From: Kineosporia mesophila | Lineage (GTDB): Bacteria > Actinomycetota > Actinomycetes > Actinomycetales > Kineosporiaceae | Direction: 5' to 3' | NCBI RefSeq assembly: GCF_021129235.1 | Contig: NZ_JAJOMA010000017.1 | Span: 62,001-126,000, forward strand | DNA length: 64,000 bases | Shown here: positions 9,447 to 17,699 of the stretch, in pieces | How the letters are laid out: each line of letters starts with the position of its first letter | Numbering within the stretch: position 1 is the first letter of the stretch | Translations under genes and position numbers: made by a program | Notes under the pieces: generated by a model | The model's input: only the letters and a program-made list of their open reading frames with translations | Database searches by the model: none | Told to the model about the DNA's origin: nothing

Positions 9447-10141
9447 GTGAGAACGACCGCTGGCTACTGAGTTACTACCGCAGTTCAGAGATCAACGCCG
9501 CGCTGTTCTTCGGCCGCGTGGCCCGGATCGTCAAGGGGGGCCCGCTCCAGGTGGAGGTCACCCATCACTTCTCCGACGAGGCCAACCACGCCCGCTACTG
9601 GACCGACTGCATCGACGACCTGGGTGCCACCGCGATCAAACTCCGCGAGTCCTACCAGGACCAGTACCTGGAGGCGATCGGCACACCGGTGAACCTGATG
9701 GAGGTGATGGCGGTCACCCAGGTGCTGGAGAAGCGGGTGATCAGCCAATATCACCGGCACCTGAGGGTTCCGGACATCCATCCGCGGGTCCGGCAGACCA
9801 TCCAGCAAATCATGGTGGACGAGCGCTGGCACATCCAGTACGTCCGGGACGCCTTGCACGACATGGGGAACCGGTACGGTCACGACCGCATCGCCGACAC
9901 CGTGGCCCGCTACACCGCGGCGGACGAGGAGGTCTACCGGAAAACGGTGGCCGAGCACGGCGATCGGGTCTCTTACCTGAACCCCTACAGCGACATCGAG
10001 ATGGACCTGCTCACCAGTGGCCAGGTCGACCTGTCGCAGACCCCGATGACCGCCGCCCAGCTGGAGTCCGCCAACCTCGCCGCCACCGTCCTGGCGACCA
10101 CCGAGCAGCCGTCCGAACCGGCGTCCGCCGCTGATCAGTGA
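9437..10141 (+). CDS. Ferritin-like diiron protein
   Basis: A 234-residue all-helical protein with a full ferritin-like diiron ligand set: Glu18 (SSEINAAL), E48-x2-H51 (SDEANHARY), Glu98 (QVLEKR) and E129-x2-H132 (VDERWHIQY). The spacing resembles MiaE- or rubrerythrin-type carboxylate-bridged diiron enzymes. It is not closely like the AurF-type gene in the same block, so the block encodes two separate O2-activating enzymes. It overlaps the reductase by 10 bp and the next gene by 4 bp. Its substrate is unknown; hydroxylation, desaturation or N-oxidation are all possible. Confidence 0.75.
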   Translation: MDLSENDRWLLSYYRSSEINAALFFGRVARIVKGGPLQVEVTHHFSDEANHARYWTDCIDDLGATAIKLRESYQDQYLEAIGTPVNLMEVMAVTQVLEKRVISQYHRHLRVPDIHPRVRQTIQQIMVDERWHIQYVRDALHDMGNRYGHDRIADTVARYTAADEEVYRKTVAEHGDRVSYLNPYSDIEMDLLTSGQVDLSQTPMTAAQLESANLAATVLATTEQPSEPASAADQ

Positions 10142-10968
10142 CCCTCGTTCTGATCGCGGTGGCGGACCGTCCGCTGACGGAGATTTCCCTGACCCCGGGG
10201 GAAGCTGAACGCCTCGCCGGATTGCCCGGCGAGGGCCGGCGCCGATCCTGGCTCACCGCCCGGCATGCGCTCCGCCGCCTCTTGACAGCCTGCGAGCGCC
10301 CGTCGGACACCTCGGCCTACCGGCTCCCCTCCGAACAGCTCTCGCTCTCGCACGCGGCCGGGATCGCCGTCGCGGCGGTGCCCCTGCTGCCCGGCACGGT
10401 GAACGGGATCGGGGTGGACCTCGAACTGGACCGCGATCCGGTCCCGGCAACCGCCCGCTTCTACCTCACCCGTACCGAGCGTCAGCTGGCCGGATCGGAT
10501 CCCCGGTCCCTGCTGCGCCTGTGGACGGTCAAGGAAGCCCTGTACAAGGCGGATCCGGCCAACGCGGGCACGGCCCTGTTCGAGTACGAACTGGATGATC
10601 CGGCCGCCCCGCACGGAACGGCCCGGCACCGGAGCGGAAGGCGTTTTCACTACCGGAGTGTGCCTGTGCACCGCGGCGTCCTGACCATCGCGATCCATCC
10701 GAAGAGCTCCCGAAGGAAACCGCTCATGCAGACCATTGACTACGACGCCGTTGCCCGTCAGATCAGCGTCCTCACCGGCGTCCCGATCACCCGGTTGTCC
10801 CCGGGCACTGTCCTCACCGACCTCGCGCCGGACAGCTTCACCTTCGTCGAGATGGCCGTCGACCTCCAGGAGGAGTTCGAGACCATGCTCAGCCAGGAAG
10901 ACCTGAAGTCCGTCGTCACGGTCTCCGACCTGGTGACCCGCCTGCGGCAGGGCCGCGGGGATGAGTGA
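10138..10968 (+). CDS. Sfp-type phosphopantetheinyl transferase fused to an acyl carrier protein
   Basis: One 276-codon frame holds two functions. Residues 1-190 are an Sfp-type 4'-phosphopantetheinyl transferase with GVDLE (92-96) and the WTVKEALYK motif (129-137). Residues 197-276 are a carrier protein with the attachment Ser233 in APDSFTFVEMAVDLQEEF. No stop separates them. The carrier begins at an in-frame ATG at 10726 that has its own upstream GAAGGAAACC, so a free carrier may also be translated. Start GTG at 10138 overlaps the previous stop. The transferase could prime its own carrier and the one at 7235. The carrier is the likely partner of the fatty acyl-AMP ligase at 11533. Confidence 0.85.
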   Translation: MTLVLIAVADRPLTEISLTPGEAERLAGLPGEGRRRSWLTARHALRRLLTACERPSDTSAYRLPSEQLSLSHAAGIAVAAVPLLPGTVNGIGVDLELDRDPVPATARFYLTRTERQLAGSDPRSLLRLWTVKEALYKADPANAGTALFEYELDDPAAPHGTARHRSGRRFHYRSVPVHRGVLTIAIHPKSSRRKPLMQTIDYDAVARQISVLTGVPITRLSPGTVLTDLAPDSFTFVEMAVDLQEEFETMLSQEDLKSVVTVSDLVTRLRQGRGDE

Positions 10969-11536
10969 CCCGGCGCTGCTGCTGGTGCTGCTCGGCTTCG
11001 TCGCGCTGCTGGGGATCACCCAGAAGTTCTTCCGTCGCACCGACGCCACCCGGGGGGCGGCGTGGTGGCAGACCGCCGCTCCGTTCCTGCTCGCCCCGGT
11101 GGTGCTGATCGTGGCCCGGATCCTCGGCCTGAGCCCGATCACCCCGGACAGCTGGGTGAAGGCGACCGGGCTGGTGGCGGTGGTGCCGGCGGCGGTCTCA
11201 CTGGCCCTGATGTTCTGGACACTGGGTACCCACCGGATCCGGATCGCGCTGTTCCACCAGCAGGACGACGCTCCCCAGACCCTGGTCACCGAGGGGGTCT
11301 ACAGCCAGATCAGGCACCCCTTCTACACCTCCTACATCCTCCTCTTCCTCGCCGTCGTCGCGGTGTTCCCGCACTGGCTGACCCTGGCCCTGCTGATCTA
11401 CCTGACGGTGAACCTGACCCTGACGGCGGGTCGCGAGGAGCGCCGGCTCAGCGCCTCGCAGTTCGGCGAGCAGTACCAGCAGTACATGGCCCGGACCGGC
11501 CGATTCTTCCCGCGGAGCCTGAGGAGTCACACATGA
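10961..11536 (+). CDS. ICMT/PEMT-like membrane methyltransferase
   Basis: A 191-residue polytopic membrane protein with about five hydrophobic segments. It ends with the isoprenylcysteine carboxyl methyltransferase-like SAM site: VYSQIRHPFYTSYILLF and then REERRL...FGEQYQQYMARTG. Family members methylate carboxylates, amines or phospholipid heads at the membrane face. In this block it could methylate a lipid product or an oxidised nitrogen or carboxylate; this is inference. The start overlaps the fusion gene by 8 bp and the stop overlaps the next ATG. Confidence 0.8.
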   Translation: MSDPALLLVLLGFVALLGITQKFFRRTDATRGAAWWQTAAPFLLAPVVLIVARILGLSPITPDSWVKATGLVAVVPAAVSLALMFWTLGTHRIRIALFHQQDDAPQTLVTEGVYSQIRHPFYTSYILLFLAVVAVFPHWLTLALLIYLTVNLTLTAGREERRLSASQFGEQYQQYMARTGRFFPRSLRSHT

Positions 11537-13263
11537 CCCGGCTACTCACCTCGGTCCTGCGCGAGCGGGCCGGCCAGAACCCCGGCCAGACGGCGCTGAC
11601 CGCACTGGACGAGAACGGTGCTGCGGTCGAGACCCTGACCTGGTCCGAACTCGACACGGCCTCCCGGTCCCTGGCGACCTGTCTGCTCTCCCGCGCCGAG
11701 CCGGGCGACCGGGTCGTGCTGCCTCCGCTGCCGGGTCTGCGTTTCCACGTGGCGTTCCTCGCCTGCCTGTACGCAGGCCTGATCGCCGTCCCGGTCCCTC
11801 CGGTCGCGCTGCGGGAAGACCCGCAGCGCCCCGGCCGGCTGAACCGCCTGCTGGCGGTCTGTCTCGATGCTCAGCCGCGATGCGTCATCGTGCCCGAAGG
11901 CGATGCCGAGGCGATCAGCAAGGAATGGGCGGCCCATCCAATGCTCCGGTCGGTCACCGTGGTCGCGGCCGACTCCCGGGCCACGCCGGGGAAGCTGCCC
12001 GAGGTATCCGCCGGGTCCACCGCCTTCCTGCAGTACACCTCCGGTTCGACCTCCCGGCCGCGCGGCGTGATGATCAGCCATCGGGCGCTGGTGACCAACC
12101 AGGGCGACACCTACTCCCGGGCCGCACTGCACTGCACCCCGCGGACCCGGATCGTCAGCTGGCTGCCGCTGTACCACGACATGGGCCTCTGCCTGGGGCT
12201 GGCCCAGCCGATCTATTCCGGTATCCCGGCCTTCCAGATGGAGCCGGGCCACTTCATCGCCCGACCGGAGTCCTGGCTGCGGGCGATCGCCGCCGCCGGG
12301 CCGGACGTCCGCTCGGCCGGCCCGGACTTCGCCTACGCCTGGACTGCCCGGCGGGTGAGGAAGAAGGCCCTGGAGGGGCTGGATCTGTCCGGCTGGCGGG
12401 TCGGCGTGATCAGTGCCGAGCCCGTCCGCACCAGCACGCTGCGCGCGTTCCACGCCGCCCTCGCCGGCTGCGGGCTGTCCGAGACCATGCCGGTACCGGG
12501 CTACGGCCTCGCCGAGGCAACCTTGTTCGTGACCGGCGTGGCTGCCGATTCCGGGCCGATGATCAGGACTTTCGCCCCGTCGGCGCTACGCGAGGGGCGG
12601 GTGATCCCCGACCCCCAGGGCCAGGAACTGGTCGGGTGCGGGGCGCCCGGGCGCGAGATCACGCTCGCCTTCGTCGATCCGGAGACACGGCAGCGCCGCG
12701 AACCTGGCCACGTCGGGGAGATCTGGGTACGGACGACGGCGGCCGGCTCCGGGTACTGGAACCGGCCGGACGACACCACGGCCACCTTCGGCGCCCGGAT
12801 CGAGGGCGAGCCACAGGACGATTGGCTGCGCACGGGCGATCTCGGGTTCATGTACGACGGCCAGTTGTTCGTCGCCGGCCGTCAGAAAGACCTGATCATC
12901 CTCAACGGTGTCAACTACTACCCGCACGACGTCGAGTCACTGGCCCAACAGGCCCATCCGCTGGTCGAAGGCTCGGTCGCCGCGGCAGTTTCGTACACCG
13001 AGCCGAACCGCGTCGTGGTGGTGATCGAGGCAGCGACCGAGGCGGGCCCGGAAGAAGCCGAGCTGGCCGCCGCCGCAGTACTACGGCACATCACCTCGAC
13101 GCTGCCGATACCGGCCGACGTCGTCATCACCGAGCGGGGCCGGTTGCCCCGCACCACCAGCGGCAAGATCCGCCGGGGGGAGACCGCGACCCGGCTCGCC
13201 TCCGGCCGTGTGCCGGTGCTCGCCCGTTGGCCCCGCCCGGCCGTCACCGAGGAGAATTCATGA
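11533..13263 (+). CDS. Fatty acyl-AMP ligase (FAAL-like)
   Basis: A 576-residue adenylate-forming enzyme. Motifs in order: the P-loop-like YTSGSTSRPRGVMISH, the SWLPLYHDMGL motif typical of FAALs, GYGLAEATLFVTG, RTGDLGFMYDGQLFVAGRQK with DLIILNGVNYYPHD, and the C-terminal catalytic Lys in TTSGKIRR. FAALs activate long or medium fatty acids as acyl-AMP and pass them to a carrier protein rather than CoA. The probable acceptor is the carrier domain encoded just upstream (10726-10968). Start ATG 11533 overlaps the methyltransferase stop by 4 bp; GAGGAGT lies upstream. Confidence 0.9.
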   Translation: MTRLLTSVLRERAGQNPGQTALTALDENGAAVETLTWSELDTASRSLATCLLSRAEPGDRVVLPPLPGLRFHVAFLACLYAGLIAVPVPPVALREDPQRPGRLNRLLAVCLDAQPRCVIVPEGDAEAISKEWAAHPMLRSVTVVAADSRATPGKLPEVSAGSTAFLQYTSGSTSRPRGVMISHRALVTNQGDTYSRAALHCTPRTRIVSWLPLYHDMGLCLGLAQPIYSGIPAFQMEPGHFIARPESWLRAIAAAGPDVRSAGPDFAYAWTARRVRKKALEGLDLSGWRVGVISAEPVRTSTLRAFHAALAGCGLSETMPVPGYGLAEATLFVTGVAADSGPMIRTFAPSALREGRVIPDPQGQELVGCGAPGREITLAFVDPETRQRREPGHVGEIWVRTTAAGSGYWNRPDDTTATFGARIEGEPQDDWLRTGDLGFMYDGQLFVAGRQKDLIILNGVNYYPHDVESLAQQAHPLVEGSVAAAVSYTEPNRVVVVIEAATEAGPEEAELAAAAVLRHITSTLPIPADVVITERGRLPRTTSGKIRRGETATRLASGRVPVLARWPRPAVTEENS

Positions 13264-14108
13264 ACAACGCCGCGGTCCTGATCACCGGCTGTTCCACCGG
13301 CGTGGGAGCAGCCGCGGCCCGGCAGTTCCTGGCCCTCGGGCATCCGGTCTACGCCACCGCCCGGCAACCGGAATCCCTGGAGGACCTGGCTGCGGCCGGC
13401 GCCGTGACGATGGCACTGGACGTCCTGTCCGACGACTCCATCACCGCCGCGGTCAAGCGGGTCGAGGCCGACCATGGTGCTGTCGGTGTCCTGGTGAACA
13501 ACGCCGCCTACGGAATCCAGGGCGCGATGGAGACCGCGGACCTGGACGCGATCCGGACGATGTTCGACACCAACCTGTTCGGCCTGGCCCGGACCGCCCA
13601 GCTGGCGCTGCCGGCCATGCGGGCCCGGCGGACCGGCCGCATCATCAACATCTCATCGATGGGCGGGCACTTCTCCTTGCCCGGAGCCGGTTTCCTGCAC
13701 GCCACCAAGCATGCGGTAGAGGCGGTCTCCGACGCACAACGACTGGAACTGAAGCCGTTCGGCATCCATGTCGCGATCGTCGAGCCGGGCCCGATCCGCT
13801 CGGCCTTCCACGGCAAGATCAACGCCACCCTGCCATCGGCACCGGACTCCGGCCCGTACGCCGACTTCCACGAAGCCGTGCGGACCCGGATCGAGAGGGC
13901 CTACGAGCCCAGACCCTGGAACCTGGTGCTCGAGCCGGACGACGTGGCCAAGGCGATTCTCCGGGCGGCGACCGCACGTCGTCCCCGGGCCCGCTACCCC
14001 GTCGGGCTGATGGCTCACGGAACGAAGGTGCTGACCCGGATCCTGCCGGACTCCGGCATCGACGGCCTGACCCGGCTGCTCTTCCCGGTTCCACGGCAAC
14101 AGGATTGA
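13260..14108 (+). CDS. SDR-family protein lacking the catalytic Tyr
   Basis: A 282-residue classical SDR fold. The cofactor motif TGCSTGVGAAAARQF, NNAAYGIQG and the Ser region INISSMGGHF are present. The active-site segment reads GFLHATKHAVEAVS: Lys is kept but the residue four before it, normally Tyr, is Leu (codon ctg). The family usually has YHATKHAVE at this place, so a point change is likely. The protein may be catalytically altered, or may bind ligand or partner only. It closes block A with an ATGA overlap and is followed by a hairpin. Confidence 0.85.
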   Translation: MNNAAVLITGCSTGVGAAAARQFLALGHPVYATARQPESLEDLAAAGAVTMALDVLSDDSITAAVKRVEADHGAVGVLVNNAAYGIQGAMETADLDAIRTMFDTNLFGLARTAQLALPAMRARRTGRIINISSMGGHFSLPGAGFLHATKHAVEAVSDAQRLELKPFGIHVAIVEPGPIRSAFHGKINATLPSAPDSGPYADFHEAVRTRIERAYEPRPWNLVLEPDDVAKAILRAATARRPRARYPVGLMAHGTKVLTRILPDSGIDGLTRLLFPVPRQQD

Positions 14109-14124
14109 GAACACCGCGGCACCG

Positions 14125-14148
14125 GGACATGACGGATCGTTCATGTCC
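14125..14148. terminator. Hairpin between convergent genes at the end of block A
   Basis: GGACATGA (14125-14132) pairs perfectly with TCATGTCC (14141-14148) around an 8-base loop, 16 bp after the last block A stop codon. It lacks a U-tract, as is common in actinomycetes. It also covers the stop codon of the small minus-strand gene, so it may act in both directions. Confidence 0.5.
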
Positions 14149-14347
14149 GCCGTCGTTCCCGGCGAAGTCCACTCCAGCGCATCGCGCATCGGACGGTGAA
14201 AGCGAACCCCAGCACGGCCACGACCAAGGCCGCCCCTCTCAGCCAGCCATGGAGATTCGGCGTTCCGGAAAGGATGATCACTGTGCTGAGGGCGTACTGA
14301 AGAGCGTCTCTTCGGTACGCCGCTGTCCGCGCTTCCAAGGAAGCCAC
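14141..14347 (-). CDS. Small membrane protein, unknown
   Basis: A 68-residue product with two hydrophobic stretches (about 16-28 and 35-55, the latter LRGAALVVAVLGFAFTVRCA) and a basic C-terminus (RRERRRT). The start is GTG at 14347 with a strong GAAGGAG five or six bases upstream, which is the main reason to believe it. No family is recognised. It converges with block A. Confidence 0.45.
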   Translation of the reverse strand: MASLEARTAAYRRDALQYALSTVIILSGTPNLHGWLRGAALVVAVLGFAFTVRCAMRWSGLRRERRRT

Positions 14348-14494
14348 CGAGCTCCTTCCTCTCGTCGGTCGGCAGTTCTCTCCGCCGGGCCCGCCGGAAG
14401 GTGCCCTGCTGCACAGGACAGGGCCAGCTATGCTAACCGGTTCAGCCCGGACCAGGACTTGCTACTCGTCTGGGGCAACCCCTAGGGGAACGCG

Positions 14495-16819
14495 GTGAGC
14501 GTGCACGGGATTTCCTCCCTCGAACCGGCTTATCGGCAGCAGAGCGCGGGGGTTTCGGTCCTCGCGGAAACACCGGCGATGACGTTGCCGCCCCCACTGT
14601 GGGAGCAGCTGGTGCGGAACGGATCGATCGGGGACGAGGACCTTCCGTCCCCGATGTCTCCCGAGAAGAACTGGTACACGAGGCGACTTCGCCCGGCCCG
14701 GCCGCTGGTCCAGGTGCTGGCCGAGCCGGACCTGCGGGCGGTGGTGCTGATCCGGGGGCCGGGACCATCGGTCCGGGTCGCGGACCTGGCCGCCAGCGAC
14801 CGCGTCATCACGGTGCCGCTGGATGCCGAGAACTGGCGCGAGCCGGTACTGGACCCCATTGAGCAGCACCCTGCCGGTGCGGAGCTGGCCGAACGCCTCA
14901 ACGGCGGTGGTCAGGTGGTCGTGGTGTTCGACGGCCTGGACCAGGTGCCCGGGCCCGACCACCGGCTGGACCTGGCGCACCGGATCGCCGCCTTCACCGA
15001 GCAGTACCGGCAGGCCCGGGTGATCGTGACCACGCGGCCCGTCGGTTACGAGCACAGCCGAGCCCGGGCAGCACTGAAGACGGCCGGGTTCGCCCACTTC
15101 ACGCTGCTGGGGCCGGCGGAGCTGCCGCGCGAACGGTGGGCCGAGGCCGTGCTGACGCTGGCCGGGCAGTGGCCCGTCGGGGAGCTGACCCGTCAGGACA
15201 AGGTCGAGCTGCTGGGCGGGCTGGCCCGTCATCTGCGGGAAGAACTGGGCGGCAACCACATCGACGACACGGCCTTGGACGAATACGTCGGCGCCTTCCT
15301 CCGGGAGCGGCTCGGGCTGACGGCGGACGTCGCCACCGGCATGCTCCAGCACCTGGGTGACGGGGACGTCATTCTGACCGGGTTCGGCGCCGGGGTCTAC
15401 GGTTTCACGCACCCGGAACTCCTCGACCATCTGGCCGCCGAAGAGTTCCGCAAACAGCTGTCCGACGACGATCTCGTGGCGCTGTGCGATTGGCATGGGG
15501 ACGACCCGGACTGGGCCATGACCCTGCAACTGCTGATCGGCCGGGTCCCGGGCCCGCTCGCGGCCCGCTGCATCTCCACCCTGCTGACCGACGACCAGCC
15601 ATGGCGCGACAACCTCAACCTTCTGCCGTATCGCCTCGTCCTCGCCCTGCGGGCCGTCGGCGAACTGCGCGACCCGTCCGTGGTCGAGGACCAGGCGGAG
15701 GCCCTTGCCCAGACGCTGATGGCCTTGCTCACCACCGCATCCGCACGCGAGAGGCGTCTCGCGCACCCTTTGTCCTTCGTGATGACGACGCCACGGCTCA
15801 CCCTCGGGCCGGCCTGGCCCGGGGGCGACCTCTTCGAGAGCTGGTACGTCGACGAGCGCCCGGATCTGGGCTACTACGCCGGTCTGGTCGCTGCTCATAT
15901 CCACGTGGCGCTGCTGCCGGGCGATGTCGAGACCCTCCGGGCGGCGGCGCAGGCCGAGGACTGGTTCGTGGGCCGGGCCGCCGTCGAGGCCCTGGCCACG
16001 CAGTGGCCGCAGCACCCGCAGACCCTTGCGTTCCTGCACGAGGTGACCGGCAGCGGGCCGGACGGCCTGGTGGGCGAGGTCGCGGTCCGGTTCGTGGCCG
16101 CGAACTGGCCCGAACATCCGGACACCCTTGAGTTCCTCCGGGGTGCGGCGATCGGCAGCGCGCACGAGAGAGTGCGTCAGGCCGCCCTCGAAACCCTGGC
16201 CACCGGCTGGGCCGGGCAGCCGGGCACGCTGACGCTCCTCCAGGACCGGGCCACCGATGACGAGAACTCTCTCGTCCGCCAATCAGCGGTGAGAGCCATC
16301 GCCACGGGCTGGCCCGACCGTCTGGACACCCTGCCTCTGCTCCGTGATCGGGCCCGGCACGACAAGAACAACTACGTGCGGTACGCAGCGGTCGGGAACA
16401 TCATCGAGGGCTGGGGAGAACACCCCGACACCCCGTCTTTCCTGAAGAAATGCATCGTGGCCGACCGGGGGGACGAGGTGGTCCTGGTATCGCTCCGGGC
16501 CCTCGTCGAGGATCCCGCCAACCTGCCCTGGCTGCACGATCAAGCCAGGAACGGGCGCAGTTTCAATCGCGACTTCGTGGTTGATGCCATCAGCGCTCGA
16601 TGGCCCGAGGATCCCGGCACCATTGCGCTGTTGTGGGAGCGTGCGACTGGCAAGTCCGACGCTGAAGCCCGTCTGGTCGCGATCGCCGAACTGGCCGCAG
16701 GTCACGCCCATCACCCGCAGACCGTGACGCTCCTGCGGAACCTGGCCGGGGCCGATGCCGACCCGAGCGTACGAAAGTCCTTGGAAGAGGCTCTGTCCGG
16801 GCCCCAGCAGCAGAGCTGA
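14495..16819 (+). CDS. NACHT/STAND-like HEAT-repeat protein lacking Walker A
   Basis: A 774-residue protein. Residues about 75-190 look like part of a NACHT-type NTPase: the Walker B-like VVVVFDGLDQVPG (141-153) and the sensor RVIVTTRPVGYEH (175-187) are clear, but where a P-loop should be (about 83-95) the sequence is VVLIRGPGPSVRV with no GK[ST]. Residues about 500-770 form some eight repeats of roughly 31 residues with the pattern W-x2-H/R-P-x-T-L-x2-L and DxxxxVRxxAV, HEAT-like. Related intact proteins are STAND sensors, some used in phage defence. This copy could be a degraded member or an ATP-independent scaffold. It starts at GTG 14495, after GGGGAACGCG. Confidence 0.65.
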   Translation: MSVHGISSLEPAYRQQSAGVSVLAETPAMTLPPPLWEQLVRNGSIGDEDLPSPMSPEKNWYTRRLRPARPLVQVLAEPDLRAVVLIRGPGPSVRVADLAASDRVITVPLDAENWREPVLDPIEQHPAGAELAERLNGGGQVVVVFDGLDQVPGPDHRLDLAHRIAAFTEQYRQARVIVTTRPVGYEHSRARAALKTAGFAHFTLLGPAELPRERWAEAVLTLAGQWPVGELTRQDKVELLGGLARHLREELGGNHIDDTALDEYVGAFLRERLGLTADVATGMLQHLGDGDVILTGFGAGVYGFTHPELLDHLAAEEFRKQLSDDDLVALCDWHGDDPDWAMTLQLLIGRVPGPLAARCISTLLTDDQPWRDNLNLLPYRLVLALRAVGELRDPSVVEDQAEALAQTLMALLTTASARERRLAHPLSFVMTTPRLTLGPAWPGGDLFESWYVDERPDLGYYAGLVAAHIHVALLPGDVETLRAAAQAEDWFVGRAAVEALATQWPQHPQTLAFLHEVTGSGPDGLVGEVAVRFVAANWPEHPDTLEFLRGAAIGSAHERVRQAALETLATGWAGQPGTLTLLQDRATDDENSLVRQSAVRAIATGWPDRLDTLPLLRDRARHDKNNYVRYAAVGNIIEGWGEHPDTPSFLKKCIVADRGDEVVLVSLRALVEDPANLPWLHDQARNGRSFNRDFVVDAISARWPEDPGTIALLWERATGKSDAEARLVAIAELAAGHAHHPQTVTLLRNLAGADADPSVRKSLEEALSGPQQQS

Positions 16820-16841
16820 GCAATCACGGCCCGGACAGGCA

Positions 16842-17621
16842 CTAAATGGCGGGCAGTTCGCCGCCGTCGATGTTCAGGGTCACCCCGGTGATCCACTGGG
16901 CCCGGCCGGAGGCGAGGAAGGCGACGGCCTCGGCGACGTCACGCGGGTCGCCGGGGCGCCCCAGTGGGTTGTTGGTGTCCAGGTCCGAGAGCGGAACACC
17001 CATCGCGTCGGCGAAGTTCTGGCGGATGGCATCACCGCCCGGGGTGGAGACGTTGCCGGGCAGGATCGTGGCCACACGGATCCCAGCCGGCGCGACCTCG
17101 GCCGCGAGCGCTTTGCCGTAGACGTTGAGCGCGGCCTTGGCGGCTCCGTAGTGGGCCAGCGGCGGCGAGGGCAGAAGGGCTGCGGCGGAGGAGATATTGA
17201 TGATGGTGCTGCCCGCCCCGGCTTCCCGCAGCGCCGGCAGCAGCGCGTTGTTCAGCCTCACGGCGGACAGGTAGTTGAGGTTGAGCGCATCGATCCATTC
17301 CTCGTCGGGAATGGACGAGATCCCGTCGAGGTAGGCGCGGGCCGCCCCGGCGTTGTTGACGACGATGTCGACGCCACCGAGTTCACCCAGTGCCGATGCG
17401 GCGAACGCCTGCACACCCGCCGGCGTGCTGATGTCGCCCCTGATGAAGGTGGAGGCCTTCGGCGTCTCGTCGGTGGCGGTTCGGGCCGTGGTGACGACGG
17501 TCGCTCCCCCGTCGAGCAGTCGCTGGGCAACGGCCGCGCCGATGCCGCGGGAGCCACCCGTGATGACGACGCGCTTGCCGGAGAACTCGGTGGGGTCGGC
17601 CGAGACGATAGTTGTGAACAT
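16842..17621 (-). CDS. Short-chain dehydrogenase/reductase
   Basis: A 259-residue classical SDR: the cofactor motif TGGSRGIGAAVAQRLL, NNAG, Ser in IINISSAAALL, YGAAK and a C-terminal INIDGGELPAI-like end are complete. The start is taken at ATG 17621, because upstream in-frame sequence runs through the operator and the divergent gene. It forms a divergent pair with a TetR regulator, with a nested palindrome between them, so the SDR is very probably the regulator's target. The substrate is unknown. Confidence 0.92.
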   Translation of the reverse strand: MFTTIVSADPTEFSGKRVVITGGSRGIGAAVAQRLLDGGATVVTTARTATDETPKASTFIRGDISTPAGVQAFAASALGELGGVDIVVNNAGAARAYLDGISSIPDEEWIDALNLNYLSAVRLNNALLPALREAGAGSTIINISSAAALLPSPPLAHYGAAKAALNVYGKALAAEVAPAGIRVATILPGNVSTPGGDAIRQNFADAMGVPLSDLDTNNPLGRPGDPRDVAEAVAFLASGRAQWITGVTLNIDGGELPAI

Positions 17622-17639
17622 GCGGTCCAGAATACATGG

Positions 17640-17682
17640 TTCTGAACGTTCAGTCCAAAACTTTTGGACTAGGCGTTCAGAA
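17640..17682. promoter_or_regulatory. Nested palindromic operator between SDR and TetR genes
   Basis: The 43-bp site has two concentric inverted repeats. The outer arms are TTCTGAACG (17640-17648) and CGTTCAGAA (17674-17682). The inner arms are AGTCCAAAA (17652-17660) and TTTTGGACT (17662-17670) around a single C. All pairs are perfect. Its position between the divergent starts (17621 and 17700) makes it the likely TetR binding site controlling both genes. Confidence 0.75.
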
Positions 17683-17699
17683 CGTCGTATGGTAGAGAG

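Noticed and set aside
14462-16282. 606-codon minus-strand open frame opposite the HEAT-repeat protein
   Set aside because: Low-complexity composition without motifs; the plus-strand protein has clear Walker B and repeat structure.
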